DNA of 64,000 nt from Flavobacterium sp. (GTDB lineage Bacteria > Bacteroidota > Bacteroidia > Chitinophagales > Chitinophagaceae), in assembly GCA_030053925.1 (NCBI GenBank), contig JASGCX010000009.1, positions 1 to 64,000 of the forward strand, written 5' to 3'. The position numbers and the translations under genes are program-made. This document shows, one piece after another, positions 9,657 through 19,555 of the stretch. The notes under the pieces were generated by a model. It had not been told where the DNA came from. It saw only the letters and a program-made list of their open reading frames with translations, and made no database searches. Within the stretch, counting starts at the first letter, position 1, and every line of letters begins with the position of its first letter.

Positions 9657-11399
9657 ATGGGAGATTTCAACATTAAAAAGCAGCCAAAGCAATACGATGC
9701 TGTTATTGTAGGTTCTGGTGCCGGTGGTGGCATGGCTGCCTATGTTTTAGCAAATGCTGGTTTAAAGGTTTGCATTATTGAGGCTGGTGCCATGTACGAT
9801 CCTCAAAAAAACATTACACAACTTAAAAATCCTTGGGAAAGCCCTCGCCGTGGTGCTTCTACAAAGCATCGCCCCTTTGGCGACTTTGATGCCTGCTACT
9901 GGGGCTGGCAAATTGACGGTGAACCCTACACCAAAGAAAATGGCACCGATTGGGATTGGTGGCGAGCTAGAATGCTTGGCGGACGTACCAATCACTGGGG
10001 CCGAATTTCGCTACGTTTTGGCCCCAAAGATTTTAAGCGTAAAAGTATTGATGGCCTTGGCGACGACTGGCCAATAGGCTATGAAGATGTAAAACCTTAC
10101 TACGATAAAATAGATAGATTGATTGGTATTTTTGGTACCAATGAAGGTTTAGAAAACGATCCTGATGGCGTTTTTCTAAAGCCACCAAAACCTCGCTTGC
10201 ACGAATTGTTTATTAAACAGGCAGCAACTACTGCCGGGGTAAATGTAATTCCTTCTCGCATGTCTATCCTTACCCAAAAATTAAATAATGATAGGGGGCA
10301 ATGCTTTTTTTGTGGCCAATGTAACCGCAACTGTAGCATGGCTAAAGCCGATTTCTCTGCTACCAACGTGTTAATTTATCCAGCCTTAAAAACAGGCAAT
10401 GTAGATATTGTGGCTAATGCAATGGCTCGTGAAGTACTTACCAATGCCCAAGGTTTGGCTACAGGTGTTTCCTACATTAATAAAGATGATGGCATGGAAT
10501 ATCAAGTAACTGGCCGCACAGTAATTGTAGCTGCTAGTGCTTGCGAAAGTGCAAGATTATTACTCAATTCAAAGTCGGCACATCATCCAAATGGCCTAGC
10601 CAATAATAGCAATGTTGTAGGTAAATATTTACACGATAGCACCGGTGCTGCATTGGGCGGTGTATTGCCAAAACTCTTTGATAGAAAGCGTTACAACGAA
10701 GATGGTGTGGGCGGTTTACACGTGTATAGCCCTTGGTGGTTAGATAATAAAAAACTTGATTTCCCTCGTGGTTACCATATTGAATATTGGGGCGGTATGA
10801 GCCAACCCGCTTATGGGTTTGGTGGCTCTATCCAAATGTTAAATGGCAAATATGCCGTACACGGTACACAAAAACAGCCCGGTGGTTATGGTGCAAGTTT
10901 AAAAGAAGATTACCGCTATTTCTACGGCGCAAGTGTAGGTATGGCTGGCCGTGGCGAAGCCATTCCTTTAGAAACAAACTACTGTGCTATTGACCCTAAT
11001 GTGGTTGATAAATATGGTATTCCTGTGTTGAAGTTTAATGTAAAATGGAGCGAACACGAAATTAATCAAGCCAAGCACATGAAGGAAACCTTCAAGGAAA
11101 TTATGCACAATATGGGTGCAGTAATTACTTGGGGCGGTAACGATGATGCTAGCAATAATTATGGTCTTGAAGCTCCTGGTAAAATTATTCACGAAGCCGG
11201 TACAGTACGTATGGGTAACAATCCTAAACGTTCTGCTTTAAACAAACACAGCCAAGCACACGATTGTAAAAACTTGTTCTGTGTAGATGGTGGGCAGTTT
11301 GTAAGCCAAGCCGATAAAAATATTACTTGGACAATCTTAGCATTATCAATGCGTGCAAGTGAATACATTATTGACGAAATGAAGAAGCAGAATATTTAA
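9657..11399 (+). CDS. GMC family oxidoreductase
   Basis: YDAVIVGSGAGGGMAAYVLANAGLKVCIIEAG FAD-binding motif; C-terminal GMC region HEAGTVRMGNNP...NLFCVDGGQFVSQADKNITWTILALSMRASEYI. Confidence 0.9.
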   Translation: MGDFNIKKQPKQYDAVIVGSGAGGGMAAYVLANAGLKVCIIEAGAMYDPQKNITQLKNPWESPRRGASTKHRPFGDFDACYWGWQIDGEPYTKENGTDWDWWRARMLGGRTNHWGRISLRFGPKDFKRKSIDGLGDDWPIGYEDVKPYYDKIDRLIGIFGTNEGLENDPDGVFLKPPKPRLHELFIKQAATTAGVNVIPSRMSILTQKLNNDRGQCFFCGQCNRNCSMAKADFSATNVLIYPALKTGNVDIVANAMAREVLTNAQGLATGVSYINKDDGMEYQVTGRTVIVAASACESARLLLNSKSAHHPNGLANNSNVVGKYLHDSTGAALGGVLPKLFDRKRYNEDGVGGLHVYSPWWLDNKKLDFPRGYHIEYWGGMSQPAYGFGGSIQMLNGKYAVHGTQKQPGGYGASLKEDYRYFYGASVGMAGRGEAIPLETNYCAIDPNVVDKYGIPVLKFNVKWSEHEINQAKHMKETFKEIMHNMGAVITWGGNDDASNNYGLEAPGKIIHEAGTVRMGNNPKRSALNKHSQAHDCKNLFCVDGGQFVSQADKNITWTILALSMRASEYIIDEMKKQNI

Positions 11400-11501
11400 G
11401 CAGTTTGGTGTTTGAAGTTTGGAGTTATAAAACACAAAACCAAGAACTCAAAACTCAAAACAAAAAATTACAAATTACAAATCCCAAATCCCAAATTCAA
11501 A

Positions 11502-12212
11502 ATGGATAGGAGAAAATCGATAAAAGCATTATTAGTTGGTTCTGCATCTGCAGGCTTGGTTATACAAGCTTGTAAAACGCCTACGGCAAAAGAGCCACAA
11601 GCAGGTGCAGATGCATTTGCAGGTTTAGATAGAATGAAAGAAGAAAAAGCCGCTTACGATAAAGTAATGGCAGAGCCTACCTTTTTTACAAACCATGAAA
11701 TGAAAACCATTGTAGTACTTGAAGATATTATTATACCAAAAGACGCAGTAAGTGGCAGTGCTTCCGATGCCAAGGTGCACAACTTTATTGAGTTTATTGT
11801 AAAAGATAAACCCGAGTTACAAACGCCTGTGCGTGGTGGTTTGCGTTGGCTAGATATGGAAAGCTTTAAGCGATTTAACGCATCGTTTGTAGATGCTTCG
11901 CATGAGCAGCAAATACAAATTGTAGATGATATTGCGTATCCTGAAATAGAATTTCAAGACGAAAAAGGCATAACAGTTAAAAAAGGAAAAGTGAAACCCG
12001 GGCTAGAACCAGGTGTTGCTTTTTTCTCTAAAATGAGAGACTTAGTAGCTAGTGGCTTTTACACATCAGAAATAGGCGTGAAAGATGTAGGTTATATGGG
12101 TAATGTGCCTAATCAATGGAACGGCGTACCCGATGATGTATTGAAACAATATGGCCTTGCGTACACTGAAAAAGAATTAAAAGAATGTGTGCATTTTGAT
12201 GTTGTGAAATAA
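11502..12212 (+). CDS. Gluconate 2-dehydrogenase subunit 3 family protein
   Basis: MDRRKSIKALLVGSASAGLVIQAC Tat/lipobox-like leader, adjacent to the GMC gene; start placed at 11502 because upstream ORF codons are low-complexity filler. Confidence 0.75.
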   Translation: MDRRKSIKALLVGSASAGLVIQACKTPTAKEPQAGADAFAGLDRMKEEKAAYDKVMAEPTFFTNHEMKTIVVLEDIIIPKDAVSGSASDAKVHNFIEFIVKDKPELQTPVRGGLRWLDMESFKRFNASFVDASHEQQIQIVDDIAYPEIEFQDEKGITVKKGKVKPGLEPGVAFFSKMRDLVASGFYTSEIGVKDVGYMGNVPNQWNGVPDDVLKQYGLAYTEKELKECVHFDVVK

Positions 12213-12310
12213 TTGAAATGGCTGTCTGTGCTTTCAATATTGTGTATGTATTTTAAAATCTCTAACAGCTATATGCTTATTCTACTTACCTTTCGAGCTC
12301 AATTAGTACA

Positions 12311-13045
12311 ATGAAATTTTTTAGATATTTATGTTTAATGCTTGTAGCCGTGCAAATAACTAGTTGTAGCAAGCATACAGAAACCTTAAACCTTACTACT
12401 GCCAAAGAATTGTATCCAATTAAAGTAGGCAAAACATTTACGTATAGGCTAGATAGTACAGTGGTTGCTACATTTGGCACAGCACTACAAAAAACTTACT
12501 ACTTAGCTAAAGATAGCGTTGAGAGTAGTTTTTTAGATAATCAAGGTAGGCAATCTTATCGTATTTACAGATATATTACCGATACACTTGCTAGTAAACC
12601 ATACCAATATGCTGCTACTTACTTTGCCGTAATTGATAACAATAAAATTGAGTACGTAGATGATAATTTGCGCTTTATTACTTTGGTAAATCCTGTGTCT
12701 TCTGCAACCACCTGGAAAGGCAACAGCTATATTAATACCACTACCAACATCACCAACTATTTCTTAAACAATTGGCAATACCAATACCAAGATATTGATG
12801 CCGCTTATACAGTAAAAAAGGGTAGCATCAATAATACTGTAACGGTTTTGCAGCAAGATGAAAGCAGCAGCCCAACTTTTAATCCTAATTTTTACTACAA
12901 TAAAACTTACTCGGTAGAAGTATATGCTAAAGGTATTGGACTTATTTACAAAGATTTTCTACATTATACCTACCAAGTAACACCGTCTAAATTTTACGAA
13001 ACAGGTAGTTATGGTATTAGGCTTAGTTTGGTTGATTACAAATAA
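12311..13045 (+). CDS. Predicted lipoprotein of unknown function
   Basis: MKFFRYLCLMLVAVQITSCS lipobox. Confidence 0.6.
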   Translation: MKFFRYLCLMLVAVQITSCSKHTETLNLTTAKELYPIKVGKTFTYRLDSTVVATFGTALQKTYYLAKDSVESSFLDNQGRQSYRIYRYITDTLASKPYQYAATYFAVIDNNKIEYVDDNLRFITLVNPVSSATTWKGNSYINTTTNITNYFLNNWQYQYQDIDAAYTVKKGSINNTVTVLQQDESSSPTFNPNFYYNKTYSVEVYAKGIGLIYKDFLHYTYQVTPSKFYETGSYGIRLSLVDYK

Positions 13046-13070
13046 ATTTTCATCACAAACACACATATTC

Positions 13071-13405
13071 ACTTATAAAATCTGTGCAAATCTGCTTAAT
13101 GCGTGTTATCAGTGTTCCACTTTTAAAATCTGCTTAATGCGTGTAATCAGTGTTCCACTTATAAAATCTGTGCAAATTTGCTTAATCCGTGTTATCAGTG
13201 TTCCACTTTTAAAATCTGCTTAATCCGTGTTATCTGTGTTCCACTTTTAAAATCTGTGCAAATCTGCTTAATGCGTGTTATCAGAGTTCCACTTTTAAAA
13301 TCTGCTTAATCCGTGTTCCACTTTTAAAATCTGTGCAAATCTGCTTAATCCGTGTTATCAGTGTTCCACTTTTAAAATCTGCTTAATCCGTGTTATCAGT
13401 GTTCC
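13071..13405. repeat. Eight-unit intergenic repeat array alternating ~48-bp and ~38-bp units
   Basis: Units acttWtaaaatctgtgcaaatctgcttaatSCgtgttatcagtgttcc alternate with acttttaaaatctgcttaatSCgtgttatcagtgttcc (the short unit lacks 'tgtgcaaatc'). Confidence 0.9.
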
Positions 13406-13421
13406 TATCTATTATCGCATT

Positions 13422-13895
13422 ATGAAAATTATTCTATACAGTATTGGTAAGCCACACGAACCCTATGTGCAAGCAGGTATTCAAGATTTTACAAACCGTA
13501 TAACCAAATATTTTCCTGTAGAATGGGTTATTATTACGCCTCCTAAAAATGCCGCCGTTTTATCAGACATTGATTTGAAAAAAGCTGAAGGTGCTATCAT
13601 TCAAAACCAATTACAAAAAGATGATTTTCTAGTGTTGTTAGATGAACGTGGTAAAAATATTGCTTCACCAGATTTAGCCAATTTAATACAGCAACGAGCC
13701 AATGAAAGCACCAAGCGATTGATATTTTTAATTGGCGGTGCTTTTGGTGTAGATGAAACCTTGTTTAAAAGAGCCAATTTCACTTGGTCTTTATCTAAAT
13801 TGGTATTTCCGCACATGTTGGTGCGCTTAATGTTAGCCGAGCAAGTGTACCGTGCTTGTAGTATTTTGCGCAACGAGAAATACCACCATGTTTAA
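13422..13895 (+). CDS. rlmH: 23S rRNA (pseudouridine1915-N3)-methyltransferase RlmH
   Basis: MKIILYSIGKPHEPYVQAGIQDFTNRI... LLDERGK... FLIGGAFGVDETL...LSLSKLVFPHMLVRLMLAEQVYRA...YHHV. Confidence 0.95.
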   Translation: MKIILYSIGKPHEPYVQAGIQDFTNRITKYFPVEWVIITPPKNAAVLSDIDLKKAEGAIIQNQLQKDDFLVLLDERGKNIASPDLANLIQQRANESTKRLIFLIGGAFGVDETLFKRANFTWSLSKLVFPHMLVRLMLAEQVYRACSILRNEKYHHV

Positions 13896-14012
13896 CCTCA
13901 TTTAAAACAACTACCTTGAGTTGTATGAAAAAACATAGGCTTTGAGTTGTAACTAGTTTTTAAATACACTAAGAAAACCACAATAAAACCATTCAACCAT
14001 TTAACCATTTAT

Positions 14013-14660
14013 ATGCTCAACGTCACACTTATCATCATCATTATTACTTGTATTGTTTCTTTTGCAGCTTTTCAAAAAGAATCCTTGATTGATGCGTTGA
14101 TTTTTTACCCGCCTGCTATTAATAACCAAAAGCAGTGGTATCGCTTTATTACTTGTGGTTTTATTCATGCCGATTTTATGCACTTGGCATTCAATATGTA
14201 TGCGTTATGGATGTTTGGTGGTGCTGTTGAAAATGCTTTTACCCGCATTTTTGGCAATATGGGTGAGGCTTATTACATCTTGCTGTACATATCTTCGTTA
14301 GTGGCTTGCTTAATGCCCACTTATTCAAAAAATATTGATAATTACTATTACAGAAGCCTTGGTGCTTCAGGGGCCGTTTCTGCTATTGTGTTTACCTTTA
14401 TTTTTATAGAACCAAGCAAAAATTTGGGATTAATACTATTACCAATGATTGAGGCGCCAGCTTTTTTATTTGCTATAGTATATTTGGGCGTATCGGCCTA
14501 TTTATCTAAAAAAGGTACAAGTAGTATCAATCACTCTGCCCACTTATGGGGTGCTATTTATGGTATTATTTTTCTTATTGTTACCAGTTATTTTTTTAGT
14601 AGTTTCAGAGCCGTTTCTTGGTTTATTCAACAAGTAACTAGCTATTTGCATAGCTTATAG
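14013..14660 (+). CDS. Rhomboid family intramembrane serine protease
   Basis: FITCGFIHADFMHLAFNMYALWMFG and RSLGASGAVSAIVF (GASG serine motif), SAHLWGAIYG. Confidence 0.9.
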   Translation: MLNVTLIIIIITCIVSFAAFQKESLIDALIFYPPAINNQKQWYRFITCGFIHADFMHLAFNMYALWMFGGAVENAFTRIFGNMGEAYYILLYISSLVACLMPTYSKNIDNYYYRSLGASGAVSAIVFTFIFIEPSKNLGLILLPMIEAPAFLFAIVYLGVSAYLSKKGTSSINHSAHLWGAIYGIIFLIVTSYFFSSFRAVSWFIQQVTSYLHSL

Positions 14661-14702
14661 TGGCCTACAGCATTGGTTGTAGTAATAATCATAACCAGGT
14701 TT

Positions 14703-14849
14703 TTTATTAAAAACTGCCTATTGTTTAATAAAAATTAAGCCCACTTTAATAAAAATAAGGCTCATCTTAATAAGAATTTCCTTTGTTTTAATAAGAAAAT
14801 TGGCATTTTTAATAAGAAATTAGCTTAGTTTAATAAGAAGTTTTGTGTT
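14703..14849. repeat. 21-bp periodic array (tttaataaraa cores)
   Basis: TTTAATA or variant cores at 14703, 14724, 14745, 14766, 14787, 14808 and 14829, exactly 21 bp apart. Confidence 0.9.
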
Positions 14850-14858
14850 GTAAGTGCA

Positions 14859-16229
14859 TTAACCCAAGCTTATCGTCAATATATTCTTAGTACTCGGCTT
14901 TAGCTTAAAACGATTATCAATTCTATGCCCAATTACCCAAACTATTCGCTTATCGCTCTCAATTACCCAAATATGTTCTTTCTCTGTTTTAGATAATTTA
15001 AGGTCAATAAAAAACTTACTTAGCTTTTTCTTTTTAGCCATGCCTAAAGGGTAAAAGTAGTCTCCTGTTTTGTAGGGGCGCAATAATAAAGGAAAGCTAA
15101 TTGTAGCTGCATCTATGGTAGCAATTGTGTTATCGGTTGATGGTTTACGGTCAGCAGTCAACAACTCAAATACCAATTTACCTGCGCTAAACACCACTTC
15201 GTTTGTACCCGCTTCTATCAACACATTAGTAGCTTCTTCGGCTTGTTTTGGGGCAATAATTAACCAGTTTCTATTAACAATTAAGCGGTGCGTTGCCGAA
15301 GCCATAAAGCTGCCATTACTAGCATCTAATAGTTTTAGCACTTCATCTACCTGCGTGGCTTCAAAGCCAAAATCTTTCACTATTTCGTACACAATACTGC
15401 GCAGCGGTTGTTGCTTTTTTAGCTTTAAAATTGGTAGGTGCGTTTCATTGCCTTTTACTGCTAGCAACTTAGTTTTTATACTATTTATGGTTTGGTTATA
15501 CACCATTTCTACTTCTTTAAAGCGCTCAATATTGCCTAGTAAATTATCGTCTACTTTTGGGTAAATGCTTTGCATTAAAGGCATTATTTGATGCCTAATA
15601 TAATTGCGTGAATATTTATCGGTGGCATTGCTGCTGTCTTCTACCCAAGTTAAATTTTGTTCGGCTGCATAAGCCAAAATCTCTGCTCTTTTAGCAAATA
15701 ATAATGGCCTAATAATAGGCCCTTGCTTGGGTAAAATACCATGCAAACCACTAATGCCACAACCTCTAAAAAAGTGCATTAATAAGGTTTCTATATTATC
15801 ATCTGCATGGTGGGCGGTAGCTACAAAAGCCGTACAGAGCCCACGGTCTACAGTCCACGTTAAGCCATCGTTTGTGGTTTGTGGTCTATCAACTAGTTCT
15901 TTAAACCACCCATAACGCAACGCTCTTGCAGCTACTTGAATAGATAATTTATTGTTGGTTGCGTAGGCTTTTGTATCAAATTGTTTTACCAAAACTTCTT
16001 TATTGTAAGTTGTACCAAGTTGCCTTACAAAGGCTTCATCTCTAGCACTTTCTGCGCCACGTAGTTGAAAATTGCAATGTGCAATAGTGAAGTTAAAACC
16101 AGCTTTTGCAAACAAGTTTACCATTACCACACTATCTATACCACCACTTACGGCTAGTAATAGGTGGTGGTGCGTAGGTGATAGGCCAAAGTTGTCAGTA
16201 ATGTATTTTTTAAATCTTTCTAGTAGCAT
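14859..16229 (-). CDS. tilS: tRNA(Ile)-lysidine synthetase TilS
   Basis: LLAVSGGIDSVVMVNLF PP-loop; TAHHADDNIETLLMHFFRGCGISGLHG; YSRNYIRHQIMP. Confidence 0.95.
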   Translation of the reverse strand: MLLERFKKYITDNFGLSPTHHHLLLAVSGGIDSVVMVNLFAKAGFNFTIAHCNFQLRGAESARDEAFVRQLGTTYNKEVLVKQFDTKAYATNNKLSIQVAARALRYGWFKELVDRPQTTNDGLTWTVDRGLCTAFVATAHHADDNIETLLMHFFRGCGISGLHGILPKQGPIIRPLLFAKRAEILAYAAEQNLTWVEDSSNATDKYSRNYIRHQIMPLMQSIYPKVDDNLLGNIERFKEVEMVYNQTINSIKTKLLAVKGNETHLPILKLKKQQPLRSIVYEIVKDFGFEATQVDEVLKLLDASNGSFMASATHRLIVNRNWLIIAPKQAEEATNVLIEAGTNEVVFSAGKLVFELLTADRKPSTDNTIATIDAATISFPLLLRPYKTGDYFYPLGMAKKKKLSKFFIDLKLSKTEKEHIWVIESDKRIVWVIGHRIDNRFKLKPSTKNILTISLG

Positions 16230-16243
16230 GGTTTTAAAATAAA

Positions 16244-16273
16244 AACCCGTCTGCTTGTATTTTCAGACGGGTT
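16244..16273 (-). terminator. Rho-independent-type hairpin between the coiled-coil gene and tilS
   Basis: AACCCGTCTG-cttgtatttt-CAGACGGGTT perfect 10-bp stem; T-run when read on minus strand. Confidence 0.75.
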
Positions 16274-16293
16274 GCAAAAATATAATTTGAGAA

Positions 16294-16578
16294 TTAGTGG
16301 CTTAATCTTGCAAATGAAATAATTAAAGCAACAATAGTAATAGCTGTTGCAATTAACCATTTAATCAAATCTACTTTTGCATCACTAATTGTAGATAACA
16401 ATTTACCCTCAACTTTTGCTAAATCTTCTTTTGTTACGAAAACGTTGGTTTTTTCTTGCAATTTACTATCCACCTTACGTTCAATGATTTCAATAAACGC
16501 CTCGGCTTCTTTTTCGCCAATTTTAGCTTTAAGAAGTTCGTATAATTTTATTTCAGAAATAACTAGTGCCATCTTCAA
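16294..16578 (-). CDS. Small coiled-coil protein with C-terminal TM helix
   Basis: EAFIEIIERKVDSKLQEK...KWLIATAITIVALIISFARL. Confidence 0.6.
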   Translation of the reverse strand: MKMALVISEIKLYELLKAKIGEKEAEAFIEIIERKVDSKLQEKTNVFVTKEDLAKVEGKLLSTISDAKVDLIKWLIATAITIVALIISFARLSH

Positions 16579-16673
16579 AAATTTATTGCACCAAATATAC
16601 CAACAATAATCAAATTTATAAGTACCACAAAAATTATGGCAAACATGTTAATCATTTAATTAGCGGTAGCAAA

Positions 16674-18329
16674 TCACTTATTCACCTTTGCCCAAGTATC
16701 TTTTAGTGTAACCGTTCTATTAAATACTAGTTTGTTGGCAGTGCTATCTTTATCTAGGCAAAAATAGCCTTTGCGTAAAAACTGAAAACGGTCTGCCAAT
16801 GTTGCTTCTGCTAGTGCAGGTTCTGCGTAAGCTTTGGCTATTACTTGCAGCGAATTTGGATTGATATAATCTTTAAAATCGCCTTCTGCATTACCTATAT
16901 TTTCTTCGGTAAACAAGCGGTCGTATAAGCGTACTTCTACTGGCAATGCAGTTGCAGCGCTTACCCAATGTAGCGTACCTTTTACATTAATGCCACTTGT
17001 ATCGTTACCACTTTTACTTTCTGGTAAATAGCTGCATCTTACTTCGGTAATATTGCCGTGAGCATCTTTTACAAAGTCGTCGCATTTTATTATGTACGCA
17101 CTTTTTAAGCGAACCATTTGCCCCGGTGCCAGGCGAAAATACTTTTTAGGTGCTACTTCCATAAAATCTTCACGCTCTATATAAATTTCTCTGGTAAAAG
17201 GTAGGGCTCTGTTACCGCCATTTTCATCTTCGGGGTTGTTTTCGCTGCTTAGTGTTTCCCATTCATTAAGGTAGTTTGAAATGGTAACTTTTAAAGGATC
17301 AAATACCACCATTCTGCGCTTTGCTATTTTGTTTAAATGCTCTCGTACACAAAACTCTAGCAAGCCAAAATCAATTAAATTCTCTCTTTTGGCCACACCT
17401 ATTTTGTCGCAAAACGCTCTAATGCTTTCCGGCGTAAAACCTCTACGTCTCATAGCACTAATGGTAGGCATACGTGGGTCGTCCCAACTTGTAACATAAC
17501 CATCATTTACCAATTGCAACAATTTACGCTTACTCATTACGGTGTAAGTCATGTTAAGGCGTGCAAATTCGTATTGCTTAGATGGGAAAATGCCCAAATT
17601 CTCAATGCACCAATCGTACATTGGTTTATGTGGTATAAATTCTAGGGTACAAATAGAGTGGGTAATATTCTCTATGCTATCGCTTTGGCCGTGGGCAAAG
17701 TCGTACATAGGGTATATGCACCAAGCATTGCCTGTGTGGTGGTGGTGGGCATGTTTTATACGATAAATAATGGGGTCCCGTAGTAGCATATTGGTGCTAG
17801 CCATATCAATTTTGGCACGCAGCACTTTCTCGCCATCTTTATACTTGCCAGCACGCATATCGGCAAATAATTGTAGGTTATCTTGTATGCTTCTACTGCG
17901 GTAAATATTAGCTACACCAGGTTGTGTAGGTGTACCTTTTTGTGCGGCAATATCTTCACTTGTGCTATCATCTACATAAGCCAAATCTTTCTTAATAAGG
18001 TCTACAGCAAAGCCATATAATTGCTCAAAATAGTCAGAAGCGTATAGTTCTTTTGCCCAATTAAACCCAAGCCATTGCACATCTTCCTTAATGCTGTCTA
18101 CGTATTCGGTGTCTTCGGTTACAGGGTTGGTGTCATCAAAACGTAAATTGGTTTGTCCGCCATATTTTTTTGCCAGGCCAAAATTTAAGCAAATGCTTTT
18201 TGCATGGCCCATGTGCAGGTAGCCATTGGGTTCTGGTGGAAACCTAGTAAGAATGTTTTTGTATTTGCCGCTTGCTAAATCTGCTTCAACAATTTCTTCT
18301 ATAAAATTCAAACTTTTTTCTTCGCTCAT
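16674..18329 (-). CDS. glnS: Glutaminyl-tRNA synthetase
   Basis: TRFPPEPNGYLHMGHAKSICLNFG HIGH-type motif; MSKRKLLQLV KMSKS-type motif. Confidence 0.95.
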   Translation of the reverse strand: MSEEKSLNFIEEIVEADLASGKYKNILTRFPPEPNGYLHMGHAKSICLNFGLAKKYGGQTNLRFDDTNPVTEDTEYVDSIKEDVQWLGFNWAKELYASDYFEQLYGFAVDLIKKDLAYVDDSTSEDIAAQKGTPTQPGVANIYRSRSIQDNLQLFADMRAGKYKDGEKVLRAKIDMASTNMLLRDPIIYRIKHAHHHHTGNAWCIYPMYDFAHGQSDSIENITHSICTLEFIPHKPMYDWCIENLGIFPSKQYEFARLNMTYTVMSKRKLLQLVNDGYVTSWDDPRMPTISAMRRRGFTPESIRAFCDKIGVAKRENLIDFGLLEFCVREHLNKIAKRRMVVFDPLKVTISNYLNEWETLSSENNPEDENGGNRALPFTREIYIEREDFMEVAPKKYFRLAPGQMVRLKSAYIIKCDDFVKDAHGNITEVRCSYLPESKSGNDTSGINVKGTLHWVSAATALPVEVRLYDRLFTEENIGNAEGDFKDYINPNSLQVIAKAYAEPALAEATLADRFQFLRKGYFCLDKDSTANKLVFNRTVTLKDTWAKVNK

Positions 18330-18427
18330 GTCTTCTTTAAGTTGTGTTTACAAATATAAGGTTTCAGGTGTAAGGTGCTTTATGAATAATGAATAATTAA
18401 TAATTTATTCATTTAAGGGGTAGTTCT

Positions 18428-18529
18428 CGCAGCGGTTGTGGATTTACGCCGATTGAGAATAGGGTGTCTCGCAGAAATCGCAGAAATCGCTGAATACTAA
18501 ATACAGGCTCTTGCAGCGGTTGTGGATTT
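18428..18529. repeat. 17-bp direct repeat pair GCAGCGGTTGTGGATTT
   Basis: Identical 17-mer at 18429-18445 and 18513-18529. Confidence 0.8.
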
Positions 18530-18580
18530 GCATCACCTTGTTGGATGCAGCCTAATAGTTTAAAGTGAATAAAACATATT

Positions 18581-19552
18581 CTATCCAAGAGATAAGTGAT
18601 TGATAAAAAGCGTATGTGGTGCAGACACTAAATTAATATCGAACTTCAATGAAGGTTCTATTCTTGAACTTGCATTATGGATTCTAAAAGAAATTTGCCA
18701 GCCTTCTGTCAATGACACTAACAATGTAGTTTGAGAATTGTCTTGGTAGACAATTTCAATAAGACGATTAGGTAATTTTAGTTTTTGCAATTTCAACTTT
18801 GGCTTGATACTTTCAAATGGCAGACTTAGCGTACCATGTAAATTATAAGCTTGTATTTCAACTTTATTTTTTCCTTTTATGACCTTATAAAAATCTTGAT
18901 TTCCAATTAAATATTCAACAAGCCTTTGTGCCACAATACCAGGGTTTTCCTTATCAAGTCTTATAAGTTCTTTCTTAAAAGCATCAAGAATAGGAACATA
19001 AACAGATGTATGATAATCACCCAAGGTTGACCATTTTTGAGTTGCTTTACTTGCAGTTCTCAACTTTTCTAACTCATCAAAAATTGGTTTTATTTCTGAA
19101 AAATAGTTTTCTGAGCATGGTACACCTAGCCACTTTTCACCGAAGTTTATATCACTCGACAAACGAGAGTGTTTTACAGCACGATGGTTGTTTTTTGCAG
19201 AAATTCCTATTTCCCATTTCTGCAAAGAACGTATTGCCAAAACATCTCTTACATCACCAATTTGACCTTGTTTATCAGAAACAATTTCAAGTTGCAAAAC
19301 ATCGTTTTTATTTATACCTTTTGACAAACGTGGTTCTAAATCAATAAGAAAATTGAGAGCAAAACTTGCATTCAAATTATACAATCCTTTGTCAGTATTA
19401 TTGAATGTATCAAAGCATTTTTTCGTAGTTTTTAAAGGATCATTTTCGATGACTATTACATTAGTTATAGTTTGCAATCTTTCTAAGAAAGCATTTAAAA
19501 GTGCAAATTCAAATGCCTTACCAGTTATTGTTTGTTTTGCTTCTTTTGGCAT
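18581..19552 (-). CDS. HaeIII-family restriction endonuclease (predicted GGCC)
   Basis: GKAFEFALLNAFLERLQTITNV...DVLQLEIVSDKQGQIGDVRDVLAIRSLQKWEIGISAKNNHRAVKHSRLSSDINFGEKWLG resembles R.HaeIII from memory; adjacent to an M.HaeIII-like gene. Confidence 0.88.
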   Translation of the reverse strand: MPKEAKQTITGKAFEFALLNAFLERLQTITNVIVIENDPLKTTKKCFDTFNNTDKGLYNLNASFALNFLIDLEPRLSKGINKNDVLQLEIVSDKQGQIGDVRDVLAIRSLQKWEIGISAKNNHRAVKHSRLSSDINFGEKWLGVPCSENYFSEIKPIFDELEKLRTASKATQKWSTLGDYHTSVYVPILDAFKKELIRLDKENPGIVAQRLVEYLIGNQDFYKVIKGKNKVEIQAYNLHGTLSLPFESIKPKLKLQKLKLPNRLIEIVYQDNSQTTLLVSLTEGWQISFRIHNASSRIEPSLKFDINLVSAPHTLFINHLSLG

Positions 19553-19555
19553 TAT

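Noticed and set aside
13011-13223. ORF 13011..13223 (+)
   Set aside because: Runs through the intergenic repeat array; repeated peptide text mirrors the DNA repeat.
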